Assembly: GCA_944376235.1 (NCBI GenBank) | Contig: CALWCA010000012.1 | Coordinates: 1 to 64,000 of the forward strand | Length of the DNA: 64,000 bases | Direction: 5' to 3' | Source: an uncultured Clostridia bacterium | GTDB taxonomy: Bacteria; Bacillota; Clostridia; Oscillospirales; Feifaniaceae | In this document: piece after piece, positions 9,136 through 17,376 of the stretch | Position numbering within the stretch: the stretch's first letter is position 1 | Layout: each line of letters opens with the position of its first letter | Made by a program: the position numbers and the translations under genes | The notes under the pieces: model-generated | The model's input: only the letters and a program-made list of their open reading frames with translations | Told to the model about the DNA's origin: nothing | Database searches by the model: none

Positions 9136-10431
9136 TTGCAGCAGCAACGGCATGCGCCCCGGTTTTTCTACGGCTGGGTCGTGGTGTTTGGCTGCCTGTG
9201 CATTCAGGCTGCCGCCGTCGGCATCATCCAAAACACCCTCTCCGCCTTCATCGTCCCCTGCTCGACGGAGTTTGGCGTCACCCGCTCCGTTTTTACGCTC
9301 TACTCCTCCTTTTCCACCTTCGCGGGCCTGCTCATGGCCCCCGTTTGGGGAGAATTTTTCAAGGACCGCCGCTTTAAAAACGTCATGCTGGTGGGCTGCC
9401 TCATCATCGGCGCCTGCATGTTCGGCTATTCTATTGCCAAAAACGTCTATTGGTTTTATGTGATCGGCTCGATCAAGGGTATTTTCCAGGGAATGCTCAT
9501 CGGCGTGCCCATCCCCAAAATCCTCTCCAACTGGTTTGTAGAAAAGCGCGGCCTTGCCATGGGCCTGGCGCTGGCCGGCTCCGGTCTGGCAGGCTCGGTC
9601 ATGACCCCCATCGTCACGGCCACCATCGAGGGCACCGGCTGGCGCGCCGGCTTTGTGCAGCTCGCCGTCGTCTATCTGATCATCACCGTCCCCATCATTC
9701 TCTTTATCATCAGGGAAACCCCTGAGGAAATGGGCCAAAAAGCCCTGGGTGCCGATTCTTTTCCGAAGGCCCCGGCAGGGGAGGGCCGCGCCCTCTCGGG
9801 CATGACGCGCACCCAGGCCTTCAAATCCAAAACCTTCTGGTACTACGGCGGCGCCCTCTTTCTCACCGAGGTCTGCAGCATGGGCCTGCAAAACAACCTG
9901 ATCGCCTACCTCACCGACATCGGCTACTCCTCCATGTACGCCGCACGGATCTTCTCCACCATGATGGCCGTGCTGGTGCTGGGCAAGGTCGTGCTGGGCC
10001 GCGTGTATGACCGCTTTGGCATGAAAACCGGCACCGTGATGCTGTTTACCCTCATGACCCTGTCGGGAGCCCTGCTGTGCATCGCCTCGCGCTCGCCCAT
10101 CCCCATGATCTTTGCCGTCGTCTTCGGCTTTGCCAACGCCGCCCCCACCATGCAGCCTCCCTACATGACCGGACGTCTGCTGGGCGAGCGGGAATACTCC
10201 CGCATCTACGGCGTCTGTCAGGTCTTCGACAGGCTGGGCGTTTCGCTGGGTATGCCCGTCACCGCCGCCATCCGCGACGTCACCGGCTCCTATGTGCCGG
10301 CCTTCGTGGCGGTCTCGGTCTGCTCACTTGCGGTGCTGGCCCTCATGCTGGCCGCCATCCGAACCTCCCCCATCGAAATTGCAAAGTTTGACGCTCTCAA
10401 CGACGCGGCAGCCCCTGCTGCGGCAGAGTGA
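9136..10431 (+). CDS. OFA-type MFS transporter (paralogue 2)
   Basis: The 431-residue twelve-helix carrier has the same N-terminal signature (RFFYGWVVVFGCLCIQAAAVG) and helix 4-5 motif (NWFVEKRGLAMGLALAGSG) as paralogue 1, and the two sit in tandem. The start is taken as the TTG at 9136, 10 bases after AAAGG. A GTG at 9127 in the same frame is too close to that site. The substrate is unknown; family members move small carboxylates. Confidence 0.87.
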   Translation: MQQQRHAPRFFYGWVVVFGCLCIQAAAVGIIQNTLSAFIVPCSTEFGVTRSVFTLYSSFSTFAGLLMAPVWGEFFKDRRFKNVMLVGCLIIGACMFGYSIAKNVYWFYVIGSIKGIFQGMLIGVPIPKILSNWFVEKRGLAMGLALAGSGLAGSVMTPIVTATIEGTGWRAGFVQLAVVYLIITVPIILFIIRETPEEMGQKALGADSFPKAPAGEGRALSGMTRTQAFKSKTFWYYGGALFLTEVCSMGLQNNLIAYLTDIGYSSMYAARIFSTMMAVLVLGKVVLGRVYDRFGMKTGTVMLFTLMTLSGALLCIASRSPIPMIFAVVFGFANAAPTMQPPYMTGRLLGEREYSRIYGVCQVFDRLGVSLGMPVTAAIRDVTGSYVPAFVAVSVCSLAVLALMLAAIRTSPIEIAKFDALNDAAAPAAAE

Positions 10432-10639
10432 CGCCGCCTCCCCAAAACCCCCGCCCCCTGGTGGGCAAAAAGCATGCGCAGGCCCCGCCCCGGCTTGTCG
10501 GAAACGCCCGCTCGGGCCTGCTTGCCGATATGCACCAGCCAAAAGCCGCAGCCCCAGCCAAATGGCTGGGGCTGCGGCTTGGTTTTCCCTGGTTTTGGGA
10601 CACAAAAATTTTCCACAGAACATTCCACAGAGTATTATT
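10432..10639. terminator. Convergent gap with a strong bidirectional terminator (stem 10543-10580)
   Basis: Between the MFS gene (plus) and the SNF transporter gene (minus) lies a perfect 18-base inverted repeat, 10543-10560 and 10563-10580. On the minus strand it is followed by TTTT, and on the plus strand by a looser T-rich stretch. Its position suits termination of both genes. Confidence 0.75.
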
Positions 10640-11785
10640 TTAATCAAATATTCCAAAACGTGGCCTCTGCCGTTTGCCCCGCTTTGCCAAAATCCCGCCT
10701 GTTTTGACCCTTTTTTTCTCCGTTTTGTGATATTTCCTTTCGAAAATACGGAGGGTTTTTGCCGAAAGCAGGGCGATCAGCGCAAGCTCCGAAGCCGGCA
10801 GCAAAACCCGGTCGATGGTTTTGGGGAGCCAGTCGGCAAGGGGAGAGGCCTGCATGGCGTAGGGGGCTGCCAGCAGCAGAACAAGAGGCAGCATTGGCCA
10901 AAAGGCGCGGGGCATGGCGTCGGCAATGCAGTCGGCCATGCCCATGGAGGAAGTCAGGGCCGCCAGCAGCACGGCGACCAGTCCGGCGGCCGCCAGCAGC
11001 CAGCCCATGGGCATGGGGGCGAGCAGCTGCTCCATCCCCAGGAAAAAGGAGGCGTCCCCCGCCCCTTCTACCCCTGTCGGCACAACCACGGCGGCTGCCA
11101 GCAGGGCGCACAGGGTGTCGATCAGGCAGATGGCGGCGGCCTCGCCCGACACCGACTTGCCCGGCGGGAGGTAGGAGCCATAGGTCAGCATCACGCCCAT
11201 CCCCAGCGACAGCGAGAAAAAGGCCTGCCCCAGCGCCGGCAAAAGCTGCTGCGTCAGGGCGCCTCGCTCCACCCGCAGCGCGGCCCCCAGCGCCTCTGCC
11301 GCTCCCGGCAGTCGGACGGCCCACAGCGCCAGCGCCGCCAGCAGGAAAATGAGAGCCGGCATCGCCATGCGGCTGCAGCGCTCGATGGCCGGCGCTCCCC
11401 GTCTTCTCGCGGCCAGCGTCAAAAGGCAAAAAAGCATGGCGCCCGGCAGGGGGGAAAGCCTCAGGCCGACGCATCGGGCCAGCAGGCTCACCGTCCAGCC
11501 CCCCAGACGCAGATAATAGGAAAGGGAAAAAATACAGGCCAGCAGGGGGAAGACGGCCAGCCTGCCCATCACGGCCGGCGGGCCGCCCCGTGCGCGGCGT
11601 CCTGCCGAAAGCTCCAGGCACAAAAGAGGCAACCCCACCAGGCCCACAATGAGCAGATAGAGCAGCAAAAAAGCCCCGCCGCCCCTCTCAAGCGCTGCCG
11701 GGAACTTGAGCAGATTACCAAAGCCCACGGCACAGCCTGCCGCAGCCCACACCAGACCCCCGCGCGAAGACCATCCCTCCCGCAT
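10640..11785 (-). CDS. Sodium-dependent transporter of the SNF/NSS family
   Basis: The 381-residue membrane protein begins with the neurotransmitter:sodium symporter signature RGGLVWAAAGCAVGFGN followed by KFP, which lines the sodium and substrate sites of LeuT-like carriers. These carriers take up amino acids or related amines with sodium. The protein is short for the family (about 440-500 residues), apparently lacking one or two helices, and the last 35 residues are basic and hydrophilic. The ATG at 11785 follows TGGAGGG. It stands alone between unrelated genes. Confidence 0.87.
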   Translation of the reverse strand: MREGWSSRGGLVWAAAGCAVGFGNLLKFPAALERGGGAFLLLYLLIVGLVGLPLLCLELSAGRRARGGPPAVMGRLAVFPLLACIFSLSYYLRLGGWTVSLLARCVGLRLSPLPGAMLFCLLTLAARRRGAPAIERCSRMAMPALIFLLAALALWAVRLPGAAEALGAALRVERGALTQQLLPALGQAFFSLSLGMGVMLTYGSYLPPGKSVSGEAAAICLIDTLCALLAAAVVVPTGVEGAGDASFFLGMEQLLAPMPMGWLLAAAGLVAVLLAALTSSMGMADCIADAMPRAFWPMLPLVLLLAAPYAMQASPLADWLPKTIDRVLLPASELALIALLSAKTLRIFERKYHKTEKKRVKTGGILAKRGKRQRPRFGIFD

Positions 11786-12236
11786 ACAATCCCTCCATTT
11801 TCTATGCTGCTTTTATGCTGCGCTCCCCCGCCTTTGCTTTTGCGCCCCCCTTGAGCGCCTTGAGGCCGGCTGCCCTTCAAAAATCCCGGCCCCTTGCCGG
11901 CCCCACAGCCGCCCCTTTGTTCCGCGCCCGCCCTGCCGGCAGCTTTTGCGCGAGGCCGGGGAGCGCGAGCCTGACCCCTCTTTTCAAATTCGCCCCTCCT
12001 GCGGAGAACGCCTCTTCTGAAAGCCTATGGCCCTCCCCGCGCGCTTAGTACCCTTTGCCTGCATTGACTTCCCACATTTTCCGGGTATAATAGAAAAAGA
12101 AGCGGGGCGGCACCGCGTGCCGCCCCGTGTCCTGCCGCCCTTGCCTTCCTGAGTCTTGGCCTTCTTTCCGGGACAAGCTTTCAAAAAGAGGGGCGGGCAG
12201 GGGTGTTTACTAAAAATTTTCAGGAGGTTTCCCGCC
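11786..12236. other. Divergent intergenic region
   Basis: This 451-base gap lies between the SNF transporter (minus) and the Fe-S scaffold operon (plus). Apart from the promoter and 5' hairpin listed separately near 12064-12126, it is C-rich and shows no gene. Confidence 0.55.
12064..12126 (+). promoter_or_regulatory. Promoter and 5'-end hairpin of the Fe-S scaffold/GGGtGRT operon
   Basis: TTGACT (12064-12069) and TATAAT (12086-12091) are separated by 16 bases. A perfect 10-base inverted repeat (12104-12113 and 12117-12126) begins a few bases after the expected transcription start, so the mRNA would begin with a very stable hairpin. No T run follows it, which favours a stabilising or regulatory role over termination. 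Confidence 0.6.
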
Positions 12237-12929
12237 ATGGCGTTTACCCATGAGGTGCAAAACATGTGCCGTGTGGCACAGGGCTGTAACCACGGGCCGG
12301 CTCCCATCCCGGAGGAGGGGGCGTGGGTCCCCGTCAAACAGATTGAGGACATTTCCGGGCTCTCGCACGGCATCGGCTGGTGCGCCCCCCAGCAGGGCGG
12401 CTGCAAGCTGACCCTAAACGTGAAAAAAGGAATCATTGAAGAAGCTCTTGTGGAGGTCATCGGATGCTCCGGCATGACGCACTCCGCCGCCATGGCCGCA
12501 GAGATTCTCCAGGGCAAGACGCTGCTCGAGGCGCTCAATACCGACCTGGTGTGCGACGCCATCAATGTGGCCATGCGCGAAATCTTCAAGCAGCTGGTCT
12601 ATGGACGCTCGCAAACCGCCTTCTCCGAGGGAGGCCTGCCCATCGGCGCCTCTCTGGAGGATCTGGGCAAGGGCCTGCGCTCCCAGGTGGGCACCATGTT
12701 CGGCTCGAGAGAAAAGGGCGTGCGCTACCTGGAGATGGCCGAGGGCTATGTCCTCTCGGTGGGGCTTGACCAAAACGACGAGGTCATCGGCTACCGCTTT
12801 GTCCACCTGGGCAAGATGATGGCCGCCATCCGCGACGGCGTTGACCCCAGGGAGGCCTACGAAAAAAATATTGGTACTTACGGCCGCTTTGACGAGGCCG
12901 TTCGGGTCATCGACCCTCGAAAGGAGTGA
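12237..12929 (+). CDS. Fe-S cluster scaffold-like protein (NifU/IscU N-domain type) paired with GGGtGRT protein
   Basis: The 230-residue protein resembles the IscU/NifU scaffold fold: the segment VIGCSGMTHSAAMAAEIL matches the scaffold cysteine helix, and further cysteines occur at MCRVAQGC and GWCAPQQGGC. The C-terminal third (from about residue 150) is an extension that standard IscU lacks. The ATG at 12237 follows CAGGAGG. It is directly followed by the GGGtGRT gene, a pairing known from many anaerobes but without an established function. A role in building or holding a metal centre for the partner is an inference. Confidence 0.82.
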   Translation: MAFTHEVQNMCRVAQGCNHGPAPIPEEGAWVPVKQIEDISGLSHGIGWCAPQQGGCKLTLNVKKGIIEEALVEVIGCSGMTHSAAMAAEILQGKTLLEALNTDLVCDAINVAMREIFKQLVYGRSQTAFSEGGLPIGASLEDLGKGLRSQVGTMFGSREKGVRYLEMAEGYVLSVGLDQNDEVIGYRFVHLGKMMAAIRDGVDPREAYEKNIGTYGRFDEAVRVIDPRKE

Positions 12930-12934
12930 TTGCC

Positions 12935-13924
12935 ATGGTCACATTTGAAGGATTCGACCGCCGCGAAGCCTCTCTGGCAGAGGCTCTGGCGCACTACGGG
13001 TTTTCTTCCCTGGAGGAATGCCAATCGCTTTGCCTTGCAAACGGGGTCGACTGCGCACAGCTCGTGCGCGGCGTGCAGCCCATCGCCTTTGACAACGCCG
13101 TGTGGGCCTACACGCTGGGCTGCGCCATCGCCCTCAAGGCAGGCTGCTCCACGGCGGCCCAGGCGGCCGAAAAAATCGGCCTCGGCCTGCAGGCCTTTTG
13201 TATCCCCGGCTCGGTGGCCTACGAGCGCAGGGTGGGCGTCGGCCATGGCAACCTGGCCGCCATGCTGCTGCGCGACGAGACCGAGTGCTTTTGCTTTTTG
13301 GCCGGCCATGAGTCCTTTGCCGCCGCCGAGGGCGCCATCGGCATCGCCCGCACCGCCAACAAGGTGCGCTCCAAGCCCCTGCGCGTGATCCTCAACGGCC
13401 TGGGCAAGGACGCCGCCTACATCATCGCCCGCATCAACGGCTTTACCTATGTGGAGACCAAATTCGACTATCACACCGGGGAGCTTGCCGTCGTGCGCGA
13501 GGTGGTTTTCTCCAAGGGCGACCGCGCCGCCGTGCGCTGCTACGGCGCAAACGACGTGCGCGAGGGCGTGGCCATCATGCAAAAGGAGGCCGTAGACGTC
13601 TCGATCACCGGAAACTCCACCAACCCCACCCGCTTCCAGCATCTCGTGGCCGGCACCTACAAAAAGTGGGCCATTGAAAACGGCCGCCCCTATTTCTCGG
13701 TGGCTTCGGGCGGCGGCACCGGCCGTACCCTGCACCCCGACAATGTGGCCGCAGGCCCCGCTTCCTACGGCCTGACCGACTCCATGGGCCGCATGCATGG
13801 CGACGCCCAGTTCGCCGGCTCCTCCTCGGTGCCGGCCCATGTGGACATGATGGGCTTCATCGGCATGGGCAACAACCCCATGGTGGGAGCCACGGTCGCC
13901 TGCGCCGTGGCCTGTGTGAAATAA
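12935..13924 (+). CDS. GGGtGRT family protein
   Basis: The 329-residue protein contains the diagnostic GGGTGRT motif (in VASGGGTGRTLHP), which names its protein family. The family's biochemical role is not established. Other notable parts are a glycine-rich N-terminal half, three well-spaced cysteines around FCIPG and ECFCF, and a C-terminus rich in Gly and Met (MMGFIGMGNNPMVG). No signal peptide is visible, so it is probably cytoplasmic. It starts five bases after the scaffold gene stop, with AAAGGAG at 12920-12926, and is followed by a clear terminator, so the two genes form a closed operon. Confidence 0.88.
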   Translation: MVTFEGFDRREASLAEALAHYGFSSLEECQSLCLANGVDCAQLVRGVQPIAFDNAVWAYTLGCAIALKAGCSTAAQAAEKIGLGLQAFCIPGSVAYERRVGVGHGNLAAMLLRDETECFCFLAGHESFAAAEGAIGIARTANKVRSKPLRVILNGLGKDAAYIIARINGFTYVETKFDYHTGELAVVREVVFSKGDRAAVRCYGANDVREGVAIMQKEAVDVSITGNSTNPTRFQHLVAGTYKKWAIENGRPYFSVASGGGTGRTLHPDNVAAGPASYGLTDSMGRMHGDAQFAGSSSVPAHVDMMGFIGMGNNPMVGATVACAVACVK

Positions 13925-13955
13925 CCCTGTCAAAAGACCGCCTCTTTGCGTCAAA

Positions 13956-13993
13956 CGCCCTTTGCACGAAGCCTTGTGCAAAGGGCGTTTTTT
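13956..13993 (+). terminator. Intrinsic terminator of the GGGtGRT operon
   Basis: A perfect 12-base stem (13956-13967 with 13976-13987) around an 8-base loop is followed at once by six T residues, the classical rho-independent layout. Confidence 0.92.
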
Positions 13994-14224
13994 CAACAAA
14001 AGGTGTCCGACCAGTGCGCTTTTCCCTCTTTTCCCCCCTCGTTGCGGGAGAGGGGCCTTCCCCTCTCCCAAAAGCCAAACGGGCAGGCCCACGCAAAAGC
14101 ATCCTTTCCCTTTGGCCCCTTCGTCCGCCCCTTTAAGGGCCCTTTTTCCCAAAAATCCCCCGGCCCTCCTGCCGCTTTCTTTCGCACCCGCCCGCTTTTT
14201 GACAGAAATTGCGATGGAAAACAT

Positions 14225-14253
14225 TTGCACAATATACCAATATATGGTATTCT
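14225..14253 (+). promoter_or_regulatory. Promoter of noc with an overlapping palindrome
   Basis: TTGCAC (14225-14230) and TATTCT (14248-14253) lie 17 bases apart. Within the spacer and touching the -10 box is the inverted repeat ATACCA-N5-TGGTAT (14234-14250), a candidate operator that would block RNA polymerase. Confidence 0.55.
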
Positions 14254-14291
14254 TTCCTTGGAAATACCTGATTGCAGAAGGAGGAAGCGCC

Positions 14292-15077
14292 ATGCTGCAA
14301 AAAATGACAAAGTCCGGCAAGCTGGTCACGCTTGGCATCACGCAGGTGTCGCCCAACCGCTACCAGCCCCGCCGTGTTTTTGACGAAGACGCTCTCATGG
14401 AGCTGTCGGAATCCATCCGGCGCCACGGCCTGCTGCAGCCGGTCACGGTTCGTGCGGTGGGCAGGGGAGAGTATGAGCTGGTGGCCGGGGAGCGGCGTCT
14501 GCGCGCGGCCGTCATGGCCGGGCTGACCAAAATCCCGGCCCTTCTGGTGGACATGCCCGACCAGGAGGCCGCCGTCATGGCGCTGGTGGAGAATTTGCAG
14601 CGCCGGGATCTCGACTTCTTTGAGGAGGCCGAGGGGCTGGCCCGCCTTTTGGCCGAGCAAAACCTCACACAGGAGCAGGCTGCCGCCACGCTGGGGAAGA
14701 CTCAGTCGACCATCGCCAACAAGCTGCGCCTGCTCAAGCTGGATCCCGGGCTGCGCACCAAAATCCGCAAGGCGGGCCTGACCGAGCGCCATGCACGCGC
14801 CCTGCTGCGCCTGCCCGAGGAGCTGCGCGAGGCGGCGCTCTCGCGCATTGTCTCCCAAAAGCTGACGGTGGCTGCCACCGACAGGCTGGTCGGCCGTCTG
14901 CTGGAGCCGGCGCCCCCCGTACAGCCCAAGAAAAAGGCCATTGTCAAGGATGTCCGCCTCTTTCTCAACACGGTGGATCGCGCCCTCTCGATCATGAAAA
15001 CCTCCGGCATCCCGGCCAAGGCAGAGATGCAGGAGCGCGACAGCTGCTACGAATACCGCATCCTCATTCCAAAATAG
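14292..15077 (+). CDS. noc: Noc-like ParB-family nucleoid protein
   Basis: The 261-residue protein has the ParB N-domain (PNRYQPRRVFDE, then VAGERRLRAAV and ALVENLQRRDLD) and a helix-turn-helix region. GKTQSTIANKLRLLKL and TERHARAL match Noc more closely than ParB. Noc binds its own DNA sites and protects the nucleoid from division. The position directly before parA-parB supports this. The short basic N-terminus lacks an obvious membrane-targeting amphipathic helix like that of Bacillus subtilis Noc, and the C-terminus carries about 55 extra residues. GGAGGAAG precedes the ATG. Confidence 0.85.
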   Translation: MLQKMTKSGKLVTLGITQVSPNRYQPRRVFDEDALMELSESIRRHGLLQPVTVRAVGRGEYELVAGERRLRAAVMAGLTKIPALLVDMPDQEAAVMALVENLQRRDLDFFEEAEGLARLLAEQNLTQEQAAATLGKTQSTIANKLRLLKLDPGLRTKIRKAGLTERHARALLRLPEELREAALSRIVSQKLTVAATDRLVGRLLEPAPPVQPKKKAIVKDVRLFLNTVDRALSIMKTSGIPAKAEMQERDSCYEYRILIPK

Positions 15078-15445
15078 GCCGACCGCCCCACCCGCAAGCG
15101 TCCGCCCTTTTCGCAGCCTCCTCTTTTGGGGCTGCTTTCTCAGGCTTTCCCTTTCTTTGCGGGCCCCACGGCCGCGCAGCGGCCCTGCGCCCCGCCCCCC
15201 GCATGCTAAAGGCATGCGGGATGTGAGGCCTTTGGGCTCTTCCTTTCTCTTTGCCTCCTTTTATTTTTCACGCCAACTGCCTAAACGCCCCCGGCTCAAC
15301 CTTTTTTGCCAAAGGCCTCACCCGCACGGCCGCTGCGCGGCCGTGCCCGGCGGGGCGGGGCTGCCGCACACCAGCATAGCTTCCTCTCTGTTTGAAGGCC
15401 CGCCTTTCCCAGGACGCAAGGGGTTTGCCCCAGGGCGAGGGAGAA

Positions 15446-15461
15446 TGTTTCATGTGAAACA
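15446..15461. promoter_or_regulatory. parS: parS centromere site 1
   Basis: TGTTTCATGTGAAACA differs by one base from the consensus TGTTTCACGTGAAACA bound by ParB. It is embedded in a larger inverted repeat: ten further bases on each side are also complementary (15436-15445 with 15462-15471). It sits 13 bases upstream of the parA -35 box, so ParB bound here could also control parAB. Confidence 0.92.
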
Positions 15462-15474
15462 TTCTCCCTCGCTG

Positions 15475-15503
15475 TTGTATTTTGGGGGCGGCGGCGTTAT
15501 AAT
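15475..15503 (+). promoter_or_regulatory. parA promoter
   Basis: TTGTAT (15475-15480) and TATAAT (15498-15503) are 17 bases apart, 70 bases before the parA start and immediately downstream of parS. Confidence 0.7.
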
Positions 15504-15573
15504 AGGAAGCATACCGGGCCCGTTTGGGGCCATATCCGTCTGCAGGCTTCAAGGAAGGGGGCGTCCGCGCCGC

Positions 15574-16338
15574 ATGGGCCGCATTATCGCAATCGCCAAT
15601 CAAAAGGGCGGCGTGGGCAAGACCACCACCGCCGTCAATCTCGCCGCAGAGCTGGCCGCGCAGGGCAGGGAAGTGCTGCTGTGCGACTTTGACCCGCAGG
15701 GCAACGCCACGTCTGGCCTTGGCATCAACAAGAAAAAGCTCACCCGCACCATCTATACCGTGCTGTGCGGCGGGGATACGGCGGCGTCGGCGCTGGTGCG
15801 CACCCCGGTTGAGCACCTGGCGCTGCTGCCCACCGACAACAACCTTGCCGGTGCGGCCATCGAGCTGGTGGCGCAGCCCGACCGCGTCACCCGCCTCAAG
15901 GACAAGCTGCTGCCCCTGCGCCACCGCTTTGACTTCCTTTTCATCGACTGTCCGCCCTCGCTTGAGCTGCTCACGCTCAACGCCCTCAACGCGGCCGACA
16001 GCGTGCTGGTGCCCATCCAATGCGAGTTTTTTGCGCTGGAGGGGCTGTCCCAGCTCACCAACTCCATCCGGCAGATTAAAAAGCTCTACAATCCCGAGCT
16101 CTCCATCGAAGGGGTGCTGCTCACCATGTACGACGGGCGCCTCAACCTGACGGTGGAGGTGGCGCAGGAAATCAAGCGCTTTTTTGCAGACAAGGTGTAT
16201 GCCACCGTGATCCCGCGCAACGTCAGGCTGAGCGAGGCGCCCAGCCACGGGCTGCCCATCGGGCTTTACGACAAGTATTCGCGCGGGGCGGAGGCCTACC
16301 GGGCCTTTGCCGAGGAATTTTTGAGCAAACAAAAATAA
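15574..16338 (+). CDS. parA: Chromosome partitioning ATPase ParA (Soj)
   Basis: The 254-residue protein is a deviant Walker ATPase: KGGVGKTTT at residues 11-19 with both signature lysines, FDPQGNATSG, and DCPPSLELLTLNA. ParA dimerises on DNA with ATP and is released by ParB, driving origin segregation and, in Firmicutes, modulating DnaA. The ATG at 15574 starts the canonical MGRIIAIANQKGG N-terminus. It is followed after about 110 bases by parB on the same strand. Confidence 0.97.
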   Translation: MGRIIAIANQKGGVGKTTTAVNLAAELAAQGREVLLCDFDPQGNATSGLGINKKKLTRTIYTVLCGGDTAASALVRTPVEHLALLPTDNNLAGAAIELVAQPDRVTRLKDKLLPLRHRFDFLFIDCPPSLELLTLNALNAADSVLVPIQCEFFALEGLSQLTNSIRQIKKLYNPELSIEGVLLTMYDGRLNLTVEVAQEIKRFFADKVYATVIPRNVRLSEAPSHGLPIGLYDKYSRGAEAYRAFAEEFLSKQK

Positions 16339-16446
16339 CCGCCGCATCGGCTGCGGGGGCGGCCCCCGGGAAGAGGGGAGCCCACGCGCCGGCTGCGGGC
16401 TTTTCTGACAACGCATTTGCTTTGAGATATAAAGGAGGTGATTGGC

Positions 16447-17316
16447 ATGACAAAACCACGGCGCGGACTTGGCATGGGCCTCGACGCTCTTTTTGACGCA
16501 AGCTCCATAGAGGTCGAAGGCGGCAGGCTGCGCATGGTGCCGTTGTCAGCCATTGAGCCCAACAAGGATCAGCCCCGCCGGGAGTTCGACGAGGAAAAGC
16601 TGCGGCAGCTTGCCGACTCCATCTCGCGCTACGGGGTGCTTCAGCCCCTGCTGGTGCGCGACCTGGGCAACGGGCGCTACCAGCTTCTGGCCGGAGAGCG
16701 GCGCTGGCGCGCGGCCCGTCTGGCCGGGCTGACCGAGCTGCCGGTTCAGCTCAAGGAGCTGGAGGACCAGGGCGTGCTCGAGGTGGCGCTCATCGAAAAC
16801 CTGCAAAGGGAAGACCTCAACCCCATGGAGCAGGCGGGGGGCTACCGCCGGCTGATGGACGAATTTTCCCTCACGCAGGAGGAGGTGGCCGCCCGGGTGG
16901 GCCGCTCGCGCTCGGCCGTCGCCAACACGCTTCGGCTGCTCTCGCTGCCGCAGACCATCCAGGACATGGTGCAGGAGGGCGCGCTGAGCGAGGGCCACGG
17001 GCGCGCGCTGGTAGGCCTTCCCGAAAGCGTCTCGCTGCCTCTGGCGCTTCAGGCCTGTGAACAGGGCCTTTCGGTGCGTCAGCTCGAACGGCTGGCCTCT
17101 GCCGCCGCCAAGGCGGGCAGGGAAGGGGAGAGCCCCGCGCCCGAGCCGGCAAAAGACCTCTATGCCCGGCAGCTGGGGGAGGCACTTTCGGGCCGTCTGG
17201 GCCGCAGGGTGCAGCTTCGTCCCGGCGCCAAAAAGGGGCGCATCGAAATCGAATACTATGACAACGAGGATCTTTGCTCCCTGCTCGAACAGCTTGGCCT
17301 GCCTGTGGAGCTCTGA
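16447..17316 (+). CDS. parB: Chromosome partitioning protein ParB (Spo0J)
   Basis: The 289-residue CTPase/DNA-binding protein has the typical N-terminus KPRRGLGMGLDALF, which binds ParA, the CTP-binding motifs QPRREFDEEKL, LLAGERRWRAA and ALIENLQREDLNPMEQA, a helix-turn-helix (TQEEVAARVGRSRSAVANTLRLL) and a C-terminal dimer domain. It loads onto parS; two perfect copies flank the parAB-serS block. AAAGGAGGTG precedes the ATG at 16447, so a GTG inside that site is not the start. Confidence 0.97.
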   Translation: MTKPRRGLGMGLDALFDASSIEVEGGRLRMVPLSAIEPNKDQPRREFDEEKLRQLADSISRYGVLQPLLVRDLGNGRYQLLAGERRWRAARLAGLTELPVQLKELEDQGVLEVALIENLQREDLNPMEQAGGYRRLMDEFSLTQEEVAARVGRSRSAVANTLRLLSLPQTIQDMVQEGALSEGHGRALVGLPESVSLPLALQACEQGLSVRQLERLASAAAKAGREGESPAPEPAKDLYARQLGEALSGRLGRRVQLRPGAKKGRIEIEYYDNEDLCSLLEQLGLPVEL

Positions 17317-17376
17317 CCCTTCCGGGATGCCCTTGCGTTTTTACAACCGTATTTTACAAAAGGAGGAAATCTCCCC

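Larger units (their letters stand above)
13925..14291. other. Intergenic region before noc
   Basis: The 367-base gap holds the operon terminator (13956-13993), a C-rich stretch without genes, and the noc promoter with its palindrome (14225-14253), each listed separately. Confidence 0.6.
15078..15573. other. Intergenic region between noc and parA
   Basis: The 496-base gap has a 9-base hairpin at 15198-15220, a 10-base hairpin at 15324-15346, then parS and the parA promoter, listed separately. The rest is C-rich without a credible gene. Confidence 0.6.

Noticed and set aside
10609-10617. Isolated TTTTCCACA near the SNF transporter gene
   Set aside because: A single DnaA-box-like 9-mer without partners is expected by chance and is 18 kb from the cluster.
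16438-16440. GTG as the start of parB
   Set aside because: It lies inside the ribosome binding site AAAGGAGGTG; the ATG at 16447 has correct spacing.
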